Part shown: positions 15,527-23,672 of the stretch, piece by piece
Layout of the letters: each line of letters begins with the position of its first letter
Position numbering within the stretch: position 1 is the first letter of the stretch
NCBI GenBank assembly: GCA_964350265.1
Contig: CAYGJZ010000009.1
Span: 11,525 to 75,524 of the forward strand
Direction of reading: 5' to 3'
From: BQJD01 sp964350265
GTDB taxonomy: Bacteria; Pseudomonadota; Gammaproteobacteria; Arenicellales; CAJQKF01
DNA length: 64,000 bases
Position numbers and translations under genes: made by a program
Notes under the pieces: model-generated
Told to the model about the DNA's origin: nothing
Seen by the model: only the letters and a program-made list of their open reading frames with translations
Databases searched by the model: none

Positions 15527-17566
15527 ATGAAACTCGCCTTCTGCCTGTTCAAGTACTTCCCCTACAGCGGCCTGTCGCGGGACTTCCTGCGCATCCTGCT
15601 GGAGGCGCGCTCGCGCGGCCACGAGATCCAGGTATTCGTCTCCCAGTGGCAGGGCCCGCGGCCGGAGGGCATACCCATCGAGGTGATGCCCACCTACCGC
15701 TGGATGAACCATGCGCAGAACGCCTCCTTCCACCGCCAGGTGAAGAAGCACCTGCGCGAGCATACCTGGGACGCGGTGATCGGCTTCAACAAGATGCCGG
15801 ACATGGACATCTACTACGGCGCCGACTTCTGCTACATCGGCCGGGCGGTGCCGCGCTACAGCCCGCTGTACCGCCTGACCCCGCGCTTCCACCACTTCTT
15901 CACCTTCGAGCGGGCCGTATTCAGCACCCAGAAGCAGACCATGATCCTGTCGCTCTCCGAGCGCGAGAAGGGGGTCTACCAGCAGTTCTACGGCACGCCG
16001 GAAAACCGCTTCCACATCCTGCCGCCGACCCTCGACGAGCAGCGCCGGGTACCGCCGGAACCCGAGCGTGTGCGCCGCGAGATGCGCGACCACCTCGGCA
16101 TCGACGAGCAGCGCTTCGTGCTGCTGTTCGTCGGCTCCGGCTTCAAGACCAAGGGACTCGACCGCGCCATCCGCGCCCTGTCGGCGCTGCCCGACGACCT
16201 GCGTACGCGCTCGGAACTGATCGTGGTCGGCCAGGACAACCCGGTGTACTACCAGCGGCTGGCGCGCAAGCTGCGCGTGGATCGCCAGGTTCGCTTCCTC
16301 GGCGGCCGCTCGGACATCCCGGAGATTCTCACCGCCGGTGACCTGTTGCTGCACCCGGCCTACAGCGAGAACACCGGCACCATCCTGCTCGAGGCACTGA
16401 CCGCCGGGCTGCCGGTGCTGACCACCGACGTGTGCGGCTATGCCCCGCACATCGACCGCGCAGAAGCCGGCACCGTGCTGCGCTCCCCCTTCGTCCAGGA
16501 AGCGCTCAACGAGCAGCTCGCCGAGATGCTGGTGTCGCCGATGCGCGCCCAGTGGAGCCGCAACGGCCGCGAGTACGGCGACAACCCCAAGCTCTACCGC
16601 ATGCCGCAGACCGCGGTGGACCTGATCGAGGACTGGTGCCGCCAGCGCAGTCCCTGCCCGCACCAGCAGGTGGTGGAAACCGAGGAAGGCGTGAGCATCT
16701 ACATCCGCGAGGACCTGCGCCAGGCGCTGGCCACGCGGCATGGCTTCGACGACCTGATGTCGATCAACGGCGAGGTGTTCCGCGAGGCCCCGGGCCGGCG
16801 CACCGTGCGCCTGACCCGCGCTGAACGCAGCTACTTCCTGAAGACCCATACCGGTGTCGGCTGGCAGGAGATCATGAAGAACCTGCTCTACTTCCGCCTG
16901 CCGGTGCTCGGCGCGATGAACGAATGGCACGGCGTGCACCACCTGCACCGGCTCGGCATCGACACCCTGAGCATCGCCGGCTACGGCACCACCAGCGGCA
17001 ACCCGGCCAGGCGGCGCTCGTTCATCGTCACCGACGAGATCAGCAACAGCATCAGCCTGGAAGACTTCTGCGAACGCTGGAAGCGCTCACCGCCGAAGAC
17101 CGCCGAGGAAATCCGCTTCAAGCGCTGGCTGATCCGCACCCTGGCGCTGATCTCCCGCGACATGCACAACAGCGGCGCCAACCACCGCGACTACTACCTG
17201 TGCCACTTCCTGCTGCAACGGCACGGCGACCCGGCGGTGCTGTCGCCGGAGAACAGCCGGCTGTTCCTGATCGACCTGCACCGCATGCAGATCCGCCGCC
17301 GCACCCCGGTGCGCTGGGCGGTGAAGGACATCTCCGGGCTGCGCTACTCGAGCATGGATCTTGGCCTGACCCGGCGCGACATCTACCGCTTCATGCGCAT
17401 CTACCGCTCCAAGCCGCTGAAGCAGGTGCTGGGCGGCGAGAAACTGTTCTGGCGACGGGTGGAATCCCGTGCCCGCAACCTCTACGAGGCCGAGAAGCGA
17501 CGCGCCGAGCTGCGCCTGCTCACCGAGCCGAACGCGCAGCCGGTCCGGGCAAGACCGGTACAGTGA
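15527..17566 (+). CDS. waaG-waaP: Fused LPS core glucosyltransferase and heptose(I) kinase (WaaG-WaaP)
   Basis: 679 residues in one open frame. Residues 1-372 are a GT4 WaaG that adds the first outer-core hexose: FKYFPYSGLSRDF near the N-terminus, VGSGFKTKGLDRAI, and the donor-binding HPAYSENTGTILLEAL with Glu281/Glu289. A 16-residue linker follows. Residues 389-679 are a full WaaP kinase that phosphorylates inner-core heptose I: GEVFRE, SYFLKTH, SLEDFCERW, catalytic NHRDYYLCHF (Asp555), and LIDLHRMQ (Asp583). These are separate adjacent genes in E. coli and Pseudomonas. The stop overlaps the start of the next kinase (GTGA). Fusion should couple glucosylation to phosphorylation; that is inference. 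Confidence 0.93.
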   Translation: MKLAFCLFKYFPYSGLSRDFLRILLEARSRGHEIQVFVSQWQGPRPEGIPIEVMPTYRWMNHAQNASFHRQVKKHLREHTWDAVIGFNKMPDMDIYYGADFCYIGRAVPRYSPLYRLTPRFHHFFTFERAVFSTQKQTMILSLSEREKGVYQQFYGTPENRFHILPPTLDEQRRVPPEPERVRREMRDHLGIDEQRFVLLFVGSGFKTKGLDRAIRALSALPDDLRTRSELIVVGQDNPVYYQRLARKLRVDRQVRFLGGRSDIPEILTAGDLLLHPAYSENTGTILLEALTAGLPVLTTDVCGYAPHIDRAEAGTVLRSPFVQEALNEQLAEMLVSPMRAQWSRNGREYGDNPKLYRMPQTAVDLIEDWCRQRSPCPHQQVVETEEGVSIYIREDLRQALATRHGFDDLMSINGEVFREAPGRRTVRLTRAERSYFLKTHTGVGWQEIMKNLLYFRLPVLGAMNEWHGVHHLHRLGIDTLSIAGYGTTSGNPARRRSFIVTDEISNSISLEDFCERWKRSPPKTAEEIRFKRWLIRTLALISRDMHNSGANHRDYYLCHFLLQRHGDPAVLSPENSRLFLIDLHRMQIRRRTPVRWAVKDISGLRYSSMDLGLTRRDIYRFMRIYRSKPLKQVLGGEKLFWRRVESRARNLYEAEKRRAELRLLTEPNAQPVRARPVQ

Positions 17567-18330
17567 GCATCGCCCTGCCACGTCCCAGCGCCCACGCGCT
17601 GTTCGGTGCCTATGCGCGCCGCGAAGGCGTGCTGGCCGACGAGTCCGCGGTGCTGGTGCATGCCGGGGCGCGACGCCATGCCTGCCTGCGCGCGCGCTAC
17701 GACTCGCCGGCCATGCGGGCGCTGCTGCTCGACATCGACGAGGAGTTCCGTGCCCCGGGCTTTAGCCGCTACAAGCACGACGGCACGACCACCGTCGGTG
17801 GCTGCTCGCGGGACGGCCGCCGGCTGGTGCTCAAGCGGTACAACACCAAGGGAGCGTGGCACTTCACCCGGCGCCTGCTGCGCCGCTCGCGGGCCTGCAA
17901 CTGCTTCGAGTTCGGCAACCGGCTGCTGGCCGCGGGCATCGACACCGCCGCCCCGGTGGCCTACGTGGAGTCGCGCGCCGGGCCGCTGAAGGGGCGCTCG
18001 TGGCTGCTCACCGAGTACGTCGACGGCGTCTCCTGCCTGGACTACGTGCGCAACCAGGCCGATCGACGGGAGGTGGCGGAGATCGCCGCGCGCCTGGAGC
18101 GGCTGTTCCGCCAGCTGGCGGCACTGAAGATCACCCACGGCGACATGAAGGCCTCCAACATCGTGCTGCGCGAGCGACGTTTCCCGGTGCTGATCGATCT
18201 CGACGGCATGCGTGCCCATGCCGACGGCGCCGGCTATGCCGCCGCCCACCAGCGCGACCGCGAACGTTTCCTGAAGAACTGGCGCGACCGGCCGGAGCTG
18301 ATGATGAGCTTCTCGCGGGTGGAGTGGTAG
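17563..18330 (+). CDS. LPS kinase, Kdo/WaaP/InaA superfamily
   Basis: 255 residues from a GTG that overlaps the fusion stop. It is a small eukaryotic-like kinase fold: RLVLKRYNTKG has the ATP-lysine region, THGDMKASNIVL the catalytic loop with Asp, and VLIDLDGM the metal-binding Asp. It resembles the second and third kinases downstream of waaP in Pseudomonas, thought to phosphorylate another heptose or sugar of the LPS core. The acceptor cannot be told from sequence. It is probably cytoplasmic. Confidence 0.85.
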   Translation: MSIALPRPSAHALFGAYARREGVLADESAVLVHAGARRHACLRARYDSPAMRALLLDIDEEFRAPGFSRYKHDGTTTVGGCSRDGRRLVLKRYNTKGAWHFTRRLLRRSRACNCFEFGNRLLAAGIDTAAPVAYVESRAGPLKGRSWLLTEYVDGVSCLDYVRNQADRREVAEIAARLERLFRQLAALKITHGDMKASNIVLRERRFPVLIDLDGMRAHADGAGYAAAHQRDRERFLKNWRDRPELMMSFSRVEW

Positions 18331-18334
18331 AACG

Positions 18335-19183
18335 ATGAGCGACGACCTGTTCGAATTCACCGCCGTGCGCCGGGTGTTCGCGGTCATGGGTCACCCGGTT
18401 TCGCACAGCCTGTCGCCACGCATTCACCGCATGTTTGCCCGCCAGACCGGCATCGAGCTCAGCTACGACGCCATCCAGGTCGACCCCGGCGGCTTCCCCA
18501 TCGCGGTGCGCAACTTCCATGCCCACGGCGGCAGCGGGCTGAACGTGACCCTGCCGTTCAAGGAAGAGGCCTTTCGCCTGGCCGACAGCCACACGCCGCG
18601 GGCGCGCCGCGCCGGCGCCGCCAACACCCTGGTACTGGGCGAGGAGATCGTCGCCGACAACACCGACGGCGCCGGGCTGGTACGCGACCTGGTCGACAAC
18701 CTCGGCTGCCCGCTCACCGGCCGTCGACTGCTGCTGGTCGGCGCCGGCGGCGCGGTGCGCGGCGTGCTGGCGCCGCTGCTGGACTGCGCGCCCGCCTCGA
18801 TCACCATCGTCAACCGCACCCCGGGACGGGCCGCCGCCCTGGCGCGGGACTTCGGCGACCTCGGCGCGCTGGCCGCGACCACCTTCGCCGCCCTCGCCGA
18901 CCAGCGCTTCGACGTGGTCATCAACGGCACCTCCGCCAGCGTGTCGGGGGAGCGGCCGCCATTGCCCGCGTCCTGCATGACCGAATGCCAGCTCGCCTAC
19001 GACATGATGTACGCCGATGCGCCGACCCCCTTCCTGGCCTTTGCCCGGGAGGCCGGCGCCGGACAGGCCCACGACGGCATCGGCATGCTGGTGGAACAGG
19101 CCGCCGAGTCCTTCGCGCTGTGGCATGGCCGCCGCCCGGACACCGACCCGGTGCGATCCGCGCTGCGACCGCCGCGCACCTGA
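18335..19183 (+). CDS. aroE: Shikimate dehydrogenase
   Basis: 282 residues. It reduces 3-dehydroshikimate with NADPH in the chorismate pathway. The substrate site GHPVSHSLSPRIH, the catalytic Lys in NVTLPFKEEA, NTDGAGLVRDL, and the nucleotide loop LLVGAGGAVRGVL are all visible. It starts 4 bases after the LPS kinase, so it is likely in the same transcript. aroB and aroK lie elsewhere in this window, at 33.8-35.4 kb. Confidence 0.96.
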   Translation: MSDDLFEFTAVRRVFAVMGHPVSHSLSPRIHRMFARQTGIELSYDAIQVDPGGFPIAVRNFHAHGGSGLNVTLPFKEEAFRLADSHTPRARRAGAANTLVLGEEIVADNTDGAGLVRDLVDNLGCPLTGRRLLLVGAGGAVRGVLAPLLDCAPASITIVNRTPGRAAALARDFGDLGALAATTFAALADQRFDVVINGTSASVSGERPPLPASCMTECQLAYDMMYADAPTPFLAFAREAGAGQAHDGIGMLVEQAAESFALWHGRRPDTDPVRSALRPPRT

Positions 19184-19218
19184 CCAACCCCGACCCCGGC
19201 ATCGCCGGAGGAACCGAC

Positions 19219-19749
19219 ATGCAAGTCCTCAAGCCACGCCAGCCCGTGCCCGACCTCGCCGTCGACACCCTCGACGGCACCTTCACCCTGTCCGCGACGC
19301 AGGCCGAGCACTTCGTCCTCGTGGTCTTCTATCGCGGCCTGCACTGCCCGATCTGCAAGACCTACGTGTCCGAGCTGAACCGTCTTGCCGACGACTTCCG
19401 CCAGCGCGGCGTCGAGGTGATCGTGATCAGCAGCGACAGCCGCGATCGCGCCGAGCAGGCGAAGAGCGACTGGGGACTCGACAACCTCGCCGTCGGCTAC
19501 GACCTTGCCGTCGCCGATGCCCGCGCCTTCGGCCTGCATCGTTCCGCCGGACGCGGCCCGACCAGCACCGGCATCGAGGAACCGGACGAGTTCAGCGAGC
19601 CGGGGCTGTTCCTGGTGCGGGCCGACGGCACCCTGTACTGGTCCAACATCAGCACCATGCCCTTCGCGCGACCGCACTTTCGCGAGGTGCTCGGGGCCAT
19701 CGACTTCGTGCTGGCGAAGGACTACCCGGCCCGCGGCGAACTCGACTAG
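19219..19749 (+). CDS. Peroxiredoxin-like (AhpC/TSA) thioredoxin-fold protein
   Basis: 176 residues. It has an AhpC/TSA fold with FYRGLHCPICKTYVSEL, where a CPxC pair replaces the usual single peroxidatic Cys context, so peroxide reduction or thiol exchange are both possible. A GGAGGA site lies 5 bases before the ATG. There is no signal peptide. It is 35 bases after aroE. Its TAG stop shares a CTAG palindrome with the stop of the convergent arfA-like gene. Confidence 0.85.
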   Translation: MQVLKPRQPVPDLAVDTLDGTFTLSATQAEHFVLVVFYRGLHCPICKTYVSELNRLADDFRQRGVEVIVISSDSRDRAEQAKSDWGLDNLAVGYDLAVADARAFGLHRSAGRGPTSTGIEEPDEFSEPGLFLVRADGTLYWSNISTMPFARPHFREVLGAIDFVLAKDYPARGELD

Positions 19750-19949
19750 GCCTGCGCCCGGGCGAGGCACGGCAAGCCCTTTGCCGGCACCGCTTCGACA
19801 ACGGTGCCGGCAAAGGGCTCGCGGCCCTTGTGCTTGGGCTGGCGACGATAGCCCTTGCCATCGGCGTGGACGCCGCCGCGGCAAAGCCGCGCGGCATGCT
19901 TCGCCACCGGGTTGCGCCGCGTCCTGGCGCGGGGCGTGGTGCGCTTCAT
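19746..19949 (-). CDS. arfA: ArfA-like alternative ribosome-rescue factor
   Basis: 67 residues, strongly basic, with a GGAGG site 5 bases before the ATG. The core DGKGYRRQPKHKGREPF matches the ArfA pattern KG-x-Y-x-R-x-x-KH, and an upstream NPVAKHA recalls the Asn-containing helix. ArfA recruits RF2 to ribosomes stalled on nonstop mRNA when tmRNA fails. As in E. coli arfA, a strong hairpin lies inside the 3' part of the coding region (codons 44-58), which would yield a stopless transcript and hence tmRNA-controlled ArfA levels. The usual FRxRV segment is not obvious, so the family call is good but not certain. Confidence 0.68.
   Translation of the reverse strand: MKRTTPRARTRRNPVAKHAARLCRGGVHADGKGYRRQPKHKGREPFAGTVVEAVPAKGLPCLARAQA
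19775..19819. terminator. Perfect 18-bp hairpin inside arfA, also downstream of the peroxiredoxin gene
   Basis: Arms 19775-19792 (AGCCCTTTGCCGGCACCG) and 19802-19819 pair perfectly across a 9-base loop. On the minus strand it lies in codons 44-58 of the arfA-like gene. On the plus strand it is 25 bases after the peroxiredoxin stop and could end that transcript. There is no long T-run on either side. Confidence 0.75.
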
Positions 19950-20006
19950 GCTGACCTCCGTGAGACAGGTGAATGAATCCGCCGCGACCGCGGCGGGCGG
20001 CGCATG

Positions 20007-20819
20007 CTACCGCTTCTGCCAGGCGTCGACAATGGCCGCCAGCGCATCCACGCCATCGGTCAGCGCGGCCGGCCCGGGCTGCAGGATGATGGCCGACTTG
20101 ACCTCGTGGACATGGCCGCCGGCCACCGCCCGAACACCCGCCCAGCCGGGTCGTTCGGCCACCGATTCGGGACGGAAGCGCCGCCCGCACCACGAGCCGA
20201 TGATGATGTCCGGATCGCGCGCCACCACCGTCATCGGGTCGGCCACGATGCGGTCCTTGCCCAGCGGCTCCACCGACTTTTCCGGGAAGCACTCGCGCCC
20301 GCCGGCCAGCTCGACCAGCTCGGCCACCCAGCGGATGCCGGTGATGATCGGGTCGTACCATTCCTCGAAGTAGACCAGCGGCCTGTCCTGGTAGCGGGCG
20401 GCACGCTCGCGCACCTGGTCGAGGTGACGCTCCAGCGAGTCCACCAGCGCGGCGGTCCGCTGCACCGCGCCGACCAGGTGGCCGAGGCGGACAATCATGT
20501 CGAGGATGTCTTCCACCGAGCGCTGGTTGAACACGTGCACCTCGATGCCCAGGGTCACCAGCTCGCGGGCGATGTCGGCCTGCAGGTCGGAAAAGCCCAG
20601 CACCAGGTCCGGCTTGAGCTCGACGATGCGCTCGATCTTGGCCGAGGTGAAGGCCGAGACCTTCGGCTTCTCCCGCCGCGCCCGGGGCGGACGCACGGTG
20701 AAGCCGGAGATGCCGACGATGCGGTCGGACTCGCCGAGCAGGTAGAGGGTTTCCACCGTCTCCTCGGTGAGGCAGACGATGCGCGAAGGAAAGCGGTCCT
20801 GGCCGGTGCGTTGGTTCAC
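20007..20819 (-). CDS. Cobalamin-binding (BtuF-like) substrate-binding protein without signal peptide
   Basis: 270 residues. It has a class III periplasmic-binding fold as in BtuF: RIVCLTEETVETLYLLGESDRIVGISG, LKPDLVLGFSDLQADIARELVTLG, a Trp-containing FEEWYDPIITG, and a late CGRRFRPESV. It starts MNQRTGQDRF with no hydrophobic leader, so it should stay in the cytoplasm unless the start is wrong. The GTG overlaps the EamA stop. No permease or ATPase of a vitamin B12 importer is adjacent. It could bind cobalamin, haem or a metal complex. Confidence 0.7.
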   Translation of the reverse strand: MNQRTGQDRFPSRIVCLTEETVETLYLLGESDRIVGISGFTVRPPRARREKPKVSAFTSAKIERIVELKPDLVLGFSDLQADIARELVTLGIEVHVFNQRSVEDILDMIVRLGHLVGAVQRTAALVDSLERHLDQVRERAARYQDRPLVYFEEWYDPIITGIRWVAELVELAGGRECFPEKSVEPLGKDRIVADPMTVVARDPDIIIGSWCGRRFRPESVAERPGWAGVRAVAGGHVHEVKSAIILQPGPAALTDGVDALAAIVDAWQKR

Positions 20820-21700
20820 GGTGTCCTCGCGATGGCAGTGCGTCGGTTGCCGGCGACGCAGGCGATCACCGCCAGGGCGAAGACCATGTCGCGCAGCTCG
20901 ATGCCTTCGTGCAGCAGCACGGCGGCGGCGGCGGCGGTGACGAAGGGCTGCAGCAGTTGCACCTGCGACACCCGCGCCACGCCACCCAGGGCCAGGCCCC
21001 GGTTCCAGAAGAAGAAGCCGGCCAACTGGCTGACCAGCGCCAGGTAGGCGAAGGCCAGCCAGTGACCGCCGTCGAGGTCGGCGGGCAGCGGCCGGTGCCA
21101 CCACGCGGGCAGCACGATCAGCGGCGCCGACAGCACCAGGGCCCAGCAGATCACCCGCCAGCCACCCATCTCCCGCGCCAGCCGTCCACCGGCCGCGTAA
21201 CCCGTCGCGGCCGCCGCCACCGCCGCCACCAGCAGGGCATCTCCCGCCGCCAGCGAGGCGAGGTCGCTGCCGCCGGCATAGAGCATGACCAGCACCGCGC
21301 CGGCCACCGCGGTCAGCCAGAACATCGGCGACGGCCGTTCGTGGTTGATGACCACGCTGGCCAGGGCGGTGGCCAGCGGCAGCAGGCCGAGGACCACCCC
21401 GCCGTGCACCGCCGGCACCGTGCGCATGGCCATCGCCGACAGCAGCGGGAAGCCCAGCACCACCCCGCCCGCCACCACCGCCAGTTGCGGCCACTGGCCG
21501 CGGCTCGGCCAGGGGGCGCGCGAAACCAGCAGCAGGATGGCCGCCGCCATCGCCGCCACCACGGCCCGGCCAAGGCCGATGAACACCGGGTCCATCACGG
21601 TCACCAGCAGCCGGGTCATCGGCAGCGTCAGGCCGAAGGCCACCACCCCGGCCAGGCCCCAGGCCAGGCCGCGAACCACCGCCGGCTCGCTGGCGCTCAC
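20816..21700 (-). CDS. EamA-family (DMT) transporter
   Basis: 294 residues with about ten hydrophobic segments, arranged as two EamA repeats. VFIGLGRAVVAAMAAAILLL and VVLGLLPLATALAS are in the first half; QLAGFFFWNRGLALGGVARVSQ and LQPFVTAAAAAVLLHEGI in the second are typical. The family exports or imports amino acids, metabolites or drugs; the substrate is unknown. The GTG start overlaps the sirtuin stop (GTGA) and its own stop overlaps the next GTG, so it sits in the middle of a coupled operon. Confidence 0.85.
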   Translation of the reverse strand: MSASEPAVVRGLAWGLAGVVAFGLTLPMTRLLVTVMDPVFIGLGRAVVAAMAAAILLLVSRAPWPSRGQWPQLAVVAGGVVLGFPLLSAMAMRTVPAVHGGVVLGLLPLATALASVVINHERPSPMFWLTAVAGAVLVMLYAGGSDLASLAAGDALLVAAVAAAATGYAAGGRLAREMGGWRVICWALVLSAPLIVLPAWWHRPLPADLDGGHWLAFAYLALVSQLAGFFFWNRGLALGGVARVSQVQLLQPFVTAAAAAVLLHEGIELRDMVFALAVIACVAGNRRTAIARTP

Positions 21701-22584
21701 CGGGGCGGCAGCCGTTGCACCAGCGCTTCGAGCACCACCTGGCAGTCGTGGTCGATCTTCAGCGTGGCCTCGTCGTCGGCCCGGGTGCGGCCGCGGTTGA
21801 CCAGCCACACCGGCTTGCCGGCGGCGCGGGCCGCGCGCACGAAGCGGTAGCCGGAATAGACCATCAGCGACGAGCCGACCACCAGCAGGGCGCCGCTGTG
21901 GGCGAGAGCCTCGTGCACCCGGGCGACGCGGGCGGCGGGCACCGACTCGCCGAAGAAGACCACGTCCGGCTTGAGCACGCCGCCGCATCGGCGGCAGTCC
22001 ACCAGCACCAGGTCGTGGTAGCCGTCGTCCAGGACCGCGTCGCCGTCGGCGGCGCTGGCCACCCGCCCGGCGCTGGCGGCAAGGCCCTCGACGAAGACCG
22101 GGTTGGCCTCGCCCATGCGCCGCTGCAGGAGATCGCGGGCCATGCTGGCGCCACAGCCGGTACAGGCCACCCGGGCAAGCTCGCCGTGCAGGGCGATCAG
22201 CCGCGCCTGGCCGGCGTCGCGGTGCAGGGCATCGACGTTCTGCGTGACCAGGGTGTGCAGGTAGCCCATCCGTTCCAGCGCCGCCAGCGCGTGGTGGCTG
22301 CCGTTGGGACGGGCGTCGCGCATCCTCGGCCAACCGACCATGCTGCGCGCCCAGTAGCGTCGCCGCGCCGCCGGCGACGACATGAACTCGCCGTGGTTCA
22401 TCGGCGGCGGCTGCTTCCAGCGGCCGTCGACGTCGCGGTAGTCGGGAATGCCCGAGGCGGTGCTCAGGCCGGCGCCGCCGAGCACCAGCACCGGCGCATG
22501 GGCGGCAACCTGGCGGGCGAGCTGGTCGATGGCGAGGGGAAGGTCGGCGCCGACGCCGCGAGCCGCCTCAGTGACTGCGGTCAC
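21697..22584 (-). CDS. NAD-dependent protein deacylase, Sir2 family
   Basis: 295 residues. GGAGLSTASGIPDYR and LVTQNVDALHRDAG form the NAD site, and HGELARV provides the catalytic His. Two Cys pairs (CTGC and CRRC) bind zinc, then LKPDVVFFGESVP and VVGSSLMVYSGYRFV follow. It resembles the bacterial class II sirtuins (SIRT4-like, with a 45-residue insertion between the Cys pairs). The GTG start overlaps the end of hspQ by 17 bases. It is probably cytoplasmic. Confidence 0.93.
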   Translation of the reverse strand: MTAVTEAARGVGADLPLAIDQLARQVAAHAPVLVLGGAGLSTASGIPDYRDVDGRWKQPPPMNHGEFMSSPAARRRYWARSMVGWPRMRDARPNGSHHALAALERMGYLHTLVTQNVDALHRDAGQARLIALHGELARVACTGCGASMARDLLQRRMGEANPVFVEGLAASAGRVASAADGDAVLDDGYHDLVLVDCRRCGGVLKPDVVFFGESVPAARVARVHEALAHSGALLVVGSSLMVYSGYRFVRAARAAGKPVWLVNRGRTRADDEATLKIDHDCQVVLEALVQRLPPR

Positions 22585-22897
22585 GCGGTACGTAGACCCC
22601 GCTTTCCGGCTCGTCGAACCAGTCCTTCAGCTCCGGGTGGCTGACCGGCTCGCCGGAGGTGTCCTCGACCAGGTTCTGCTCGGAGACATAGGCCAGGTAG
22701 GTGGTTTCCTCGTTCTCGGCCAACAGGTGGTAGAAGGGCTGGTCCTTGCGCGGACGGATGTGCTCGGGGATGGACTCGTACCATTCCTCGGTGTTGTCGA
22801 ACTGCGGATCGATGTCGTAGACGATGCCGCGGAACGGGTACAGGCGATGCCTGACCACCTGGCCGATGCCGAACTTGGCCACCGTGACCCGGTTCAC
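22568..22897 (-). CDS. hspQ: Heat shock protein HspQ (hemimethylated-DNA-binding family)
   Basis: 109 residues from the GTG at 22897. HspQ is a Lon specificity enhancer that also binds hemimethylated DNA in vitro. VAKFGIGQVVRHRLYPFRGIV matches the conserved N-terminus, and QPFYHLLAE plus TYLAYVSEQNL the middle. A GTG at 22882 directly before AKFGIGQ is a possible alternative start. It heads the operon with sirtuin, EamA and BtuF-like genes. Confidence 0.9.
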   Translation of the reverse strand: MNRVTVAKFGIGQVVRHRLYPFRGIVYDIDPQFDNTEEWYESIPEHIRPRKDQPFYHLLAENEETTYLAYVSEQNLVEDTSGEPVSHPELKDWFDEPESGVYVPRDRSH

Positions 22898-22990
22898 TTC
22901 CAATGCGCCTGTTTCCACCTTCGACCCCGACGTTGACCCCGTGTTGATGGCGACCGGGTCTCGCTGCCCGCGCCGCGCCACTGCGATGAT

Positions 22991-23019
22991 AGTGTAACGA
23001 TACCGTTCGCGGATTTGAA
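22991..23019 (-). promoter_or_regulatory. Promoter for the hspQ operon
   Basis: On the minus strand, TTCAAA (23019-23014) and TACACT (22996-22991) are separated by 17 bases, each matching four of six consensus positions. It lies about 95 bases upstream of the hspQ start in the most AT-rich stretch of the 22898-23171 gap. No sigma-32 consensus was seen. The rest of that gap shows nothing clear. Confidence 0.5.
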
Positions 23020-23171
23020 TGTGGCGGCGCGCAAGAGGAAAATTCAAGCCCCTGGACAGACGTTCGCCTGCCCTCGTACGCGGCAGCCGGCGAAGCCGCC
23101 ATGCGCCAGGACAGAGGAAACACCCGAACCGATGACCATGTGCCAAGCACCACGCCTGCACCGCCGCCGCC

Positions 23172-23672
23172 ATGAACACTGACCCGGTACGCATCGCCGC
23201 CGCCACCGACATGGACGCGGTGCGCACCCTGTTCACCGAGTACCAGCAATTCCTCGACGTCGACCTGTGCTTCCAGGACTTCGACGAGGAACTGGCCGAC
23301 CTGCCCGGCAAGTACACCCCGCCGTCGGGTGCCATCCTGTTCGGCTGGCGCGGCGAGGCGCTGGCCGGCTGCGTGGCCATGCGCCCGCTCACCGCCGATA
23401 CCTGCGAGATGAAGCGCCTCTACGTGCGCGACGATCATCGCGGCCACGGCATCGGCGCGCGCCTGGCCAGGGCCTCGATGGAGGCGGCCAGGCAGGCGGG
23501 CTACCGTCGCATGTGCCTGGACACCCTGCCGAAGCTGGCCACCGCCATCGGCATGTACGAGCGCATGGGCTTTCGTCGCATCGCGCCCTACTACCACAAC
23601 CCCCTGCCCGGCGTGCTCTACCTGGAATGCACGCTGGCGCCGTCGACCTCGCCGGGTGTCGCACGCAGGTAG
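23172..23672 (+). CDS. GNAT-family N-acetyltransferase
   Basis: 166 residues, one complete GNAT domain. The acetyl-CoA site is MKRLYVRDDHRGHGIGARLARAS (R/Q-x-x-G-x-G/A), and the C-terminal IGMYERMGFRRIAPYYHNP is typical of small-molecule or amino-acid GNATs. The substrate is unknown. Its last 55 bases overlap, tail to tail, with the SHMT-like gene on the other strand. There is no clear ribosome binding site before the ATG. Confidence 0.88.
   Translation: MNTDPVRIAAATDMDAVRTLFTEYQQFLDVDLCFQDFDEELADLPGKYTPPSGAILFGWRGEALAGCVAMRPLTADTCEMKRLYVRDDHRGHGIGARLARASMEAARQAGYRRMCLDTLPKLATAIGMYERMGFRRIAPYYHNPLPGVLYLECTLAPSTSPGVARR

Noticed and set aside
21697..22584. Sirtuin as part of an anti-phage defence system
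   Set aside because: It is a stand-alone class II-type sirtuin in an operon with hspQ and a transporter; no Argonaute, HerA, TIR or other defence partner adjoins it.
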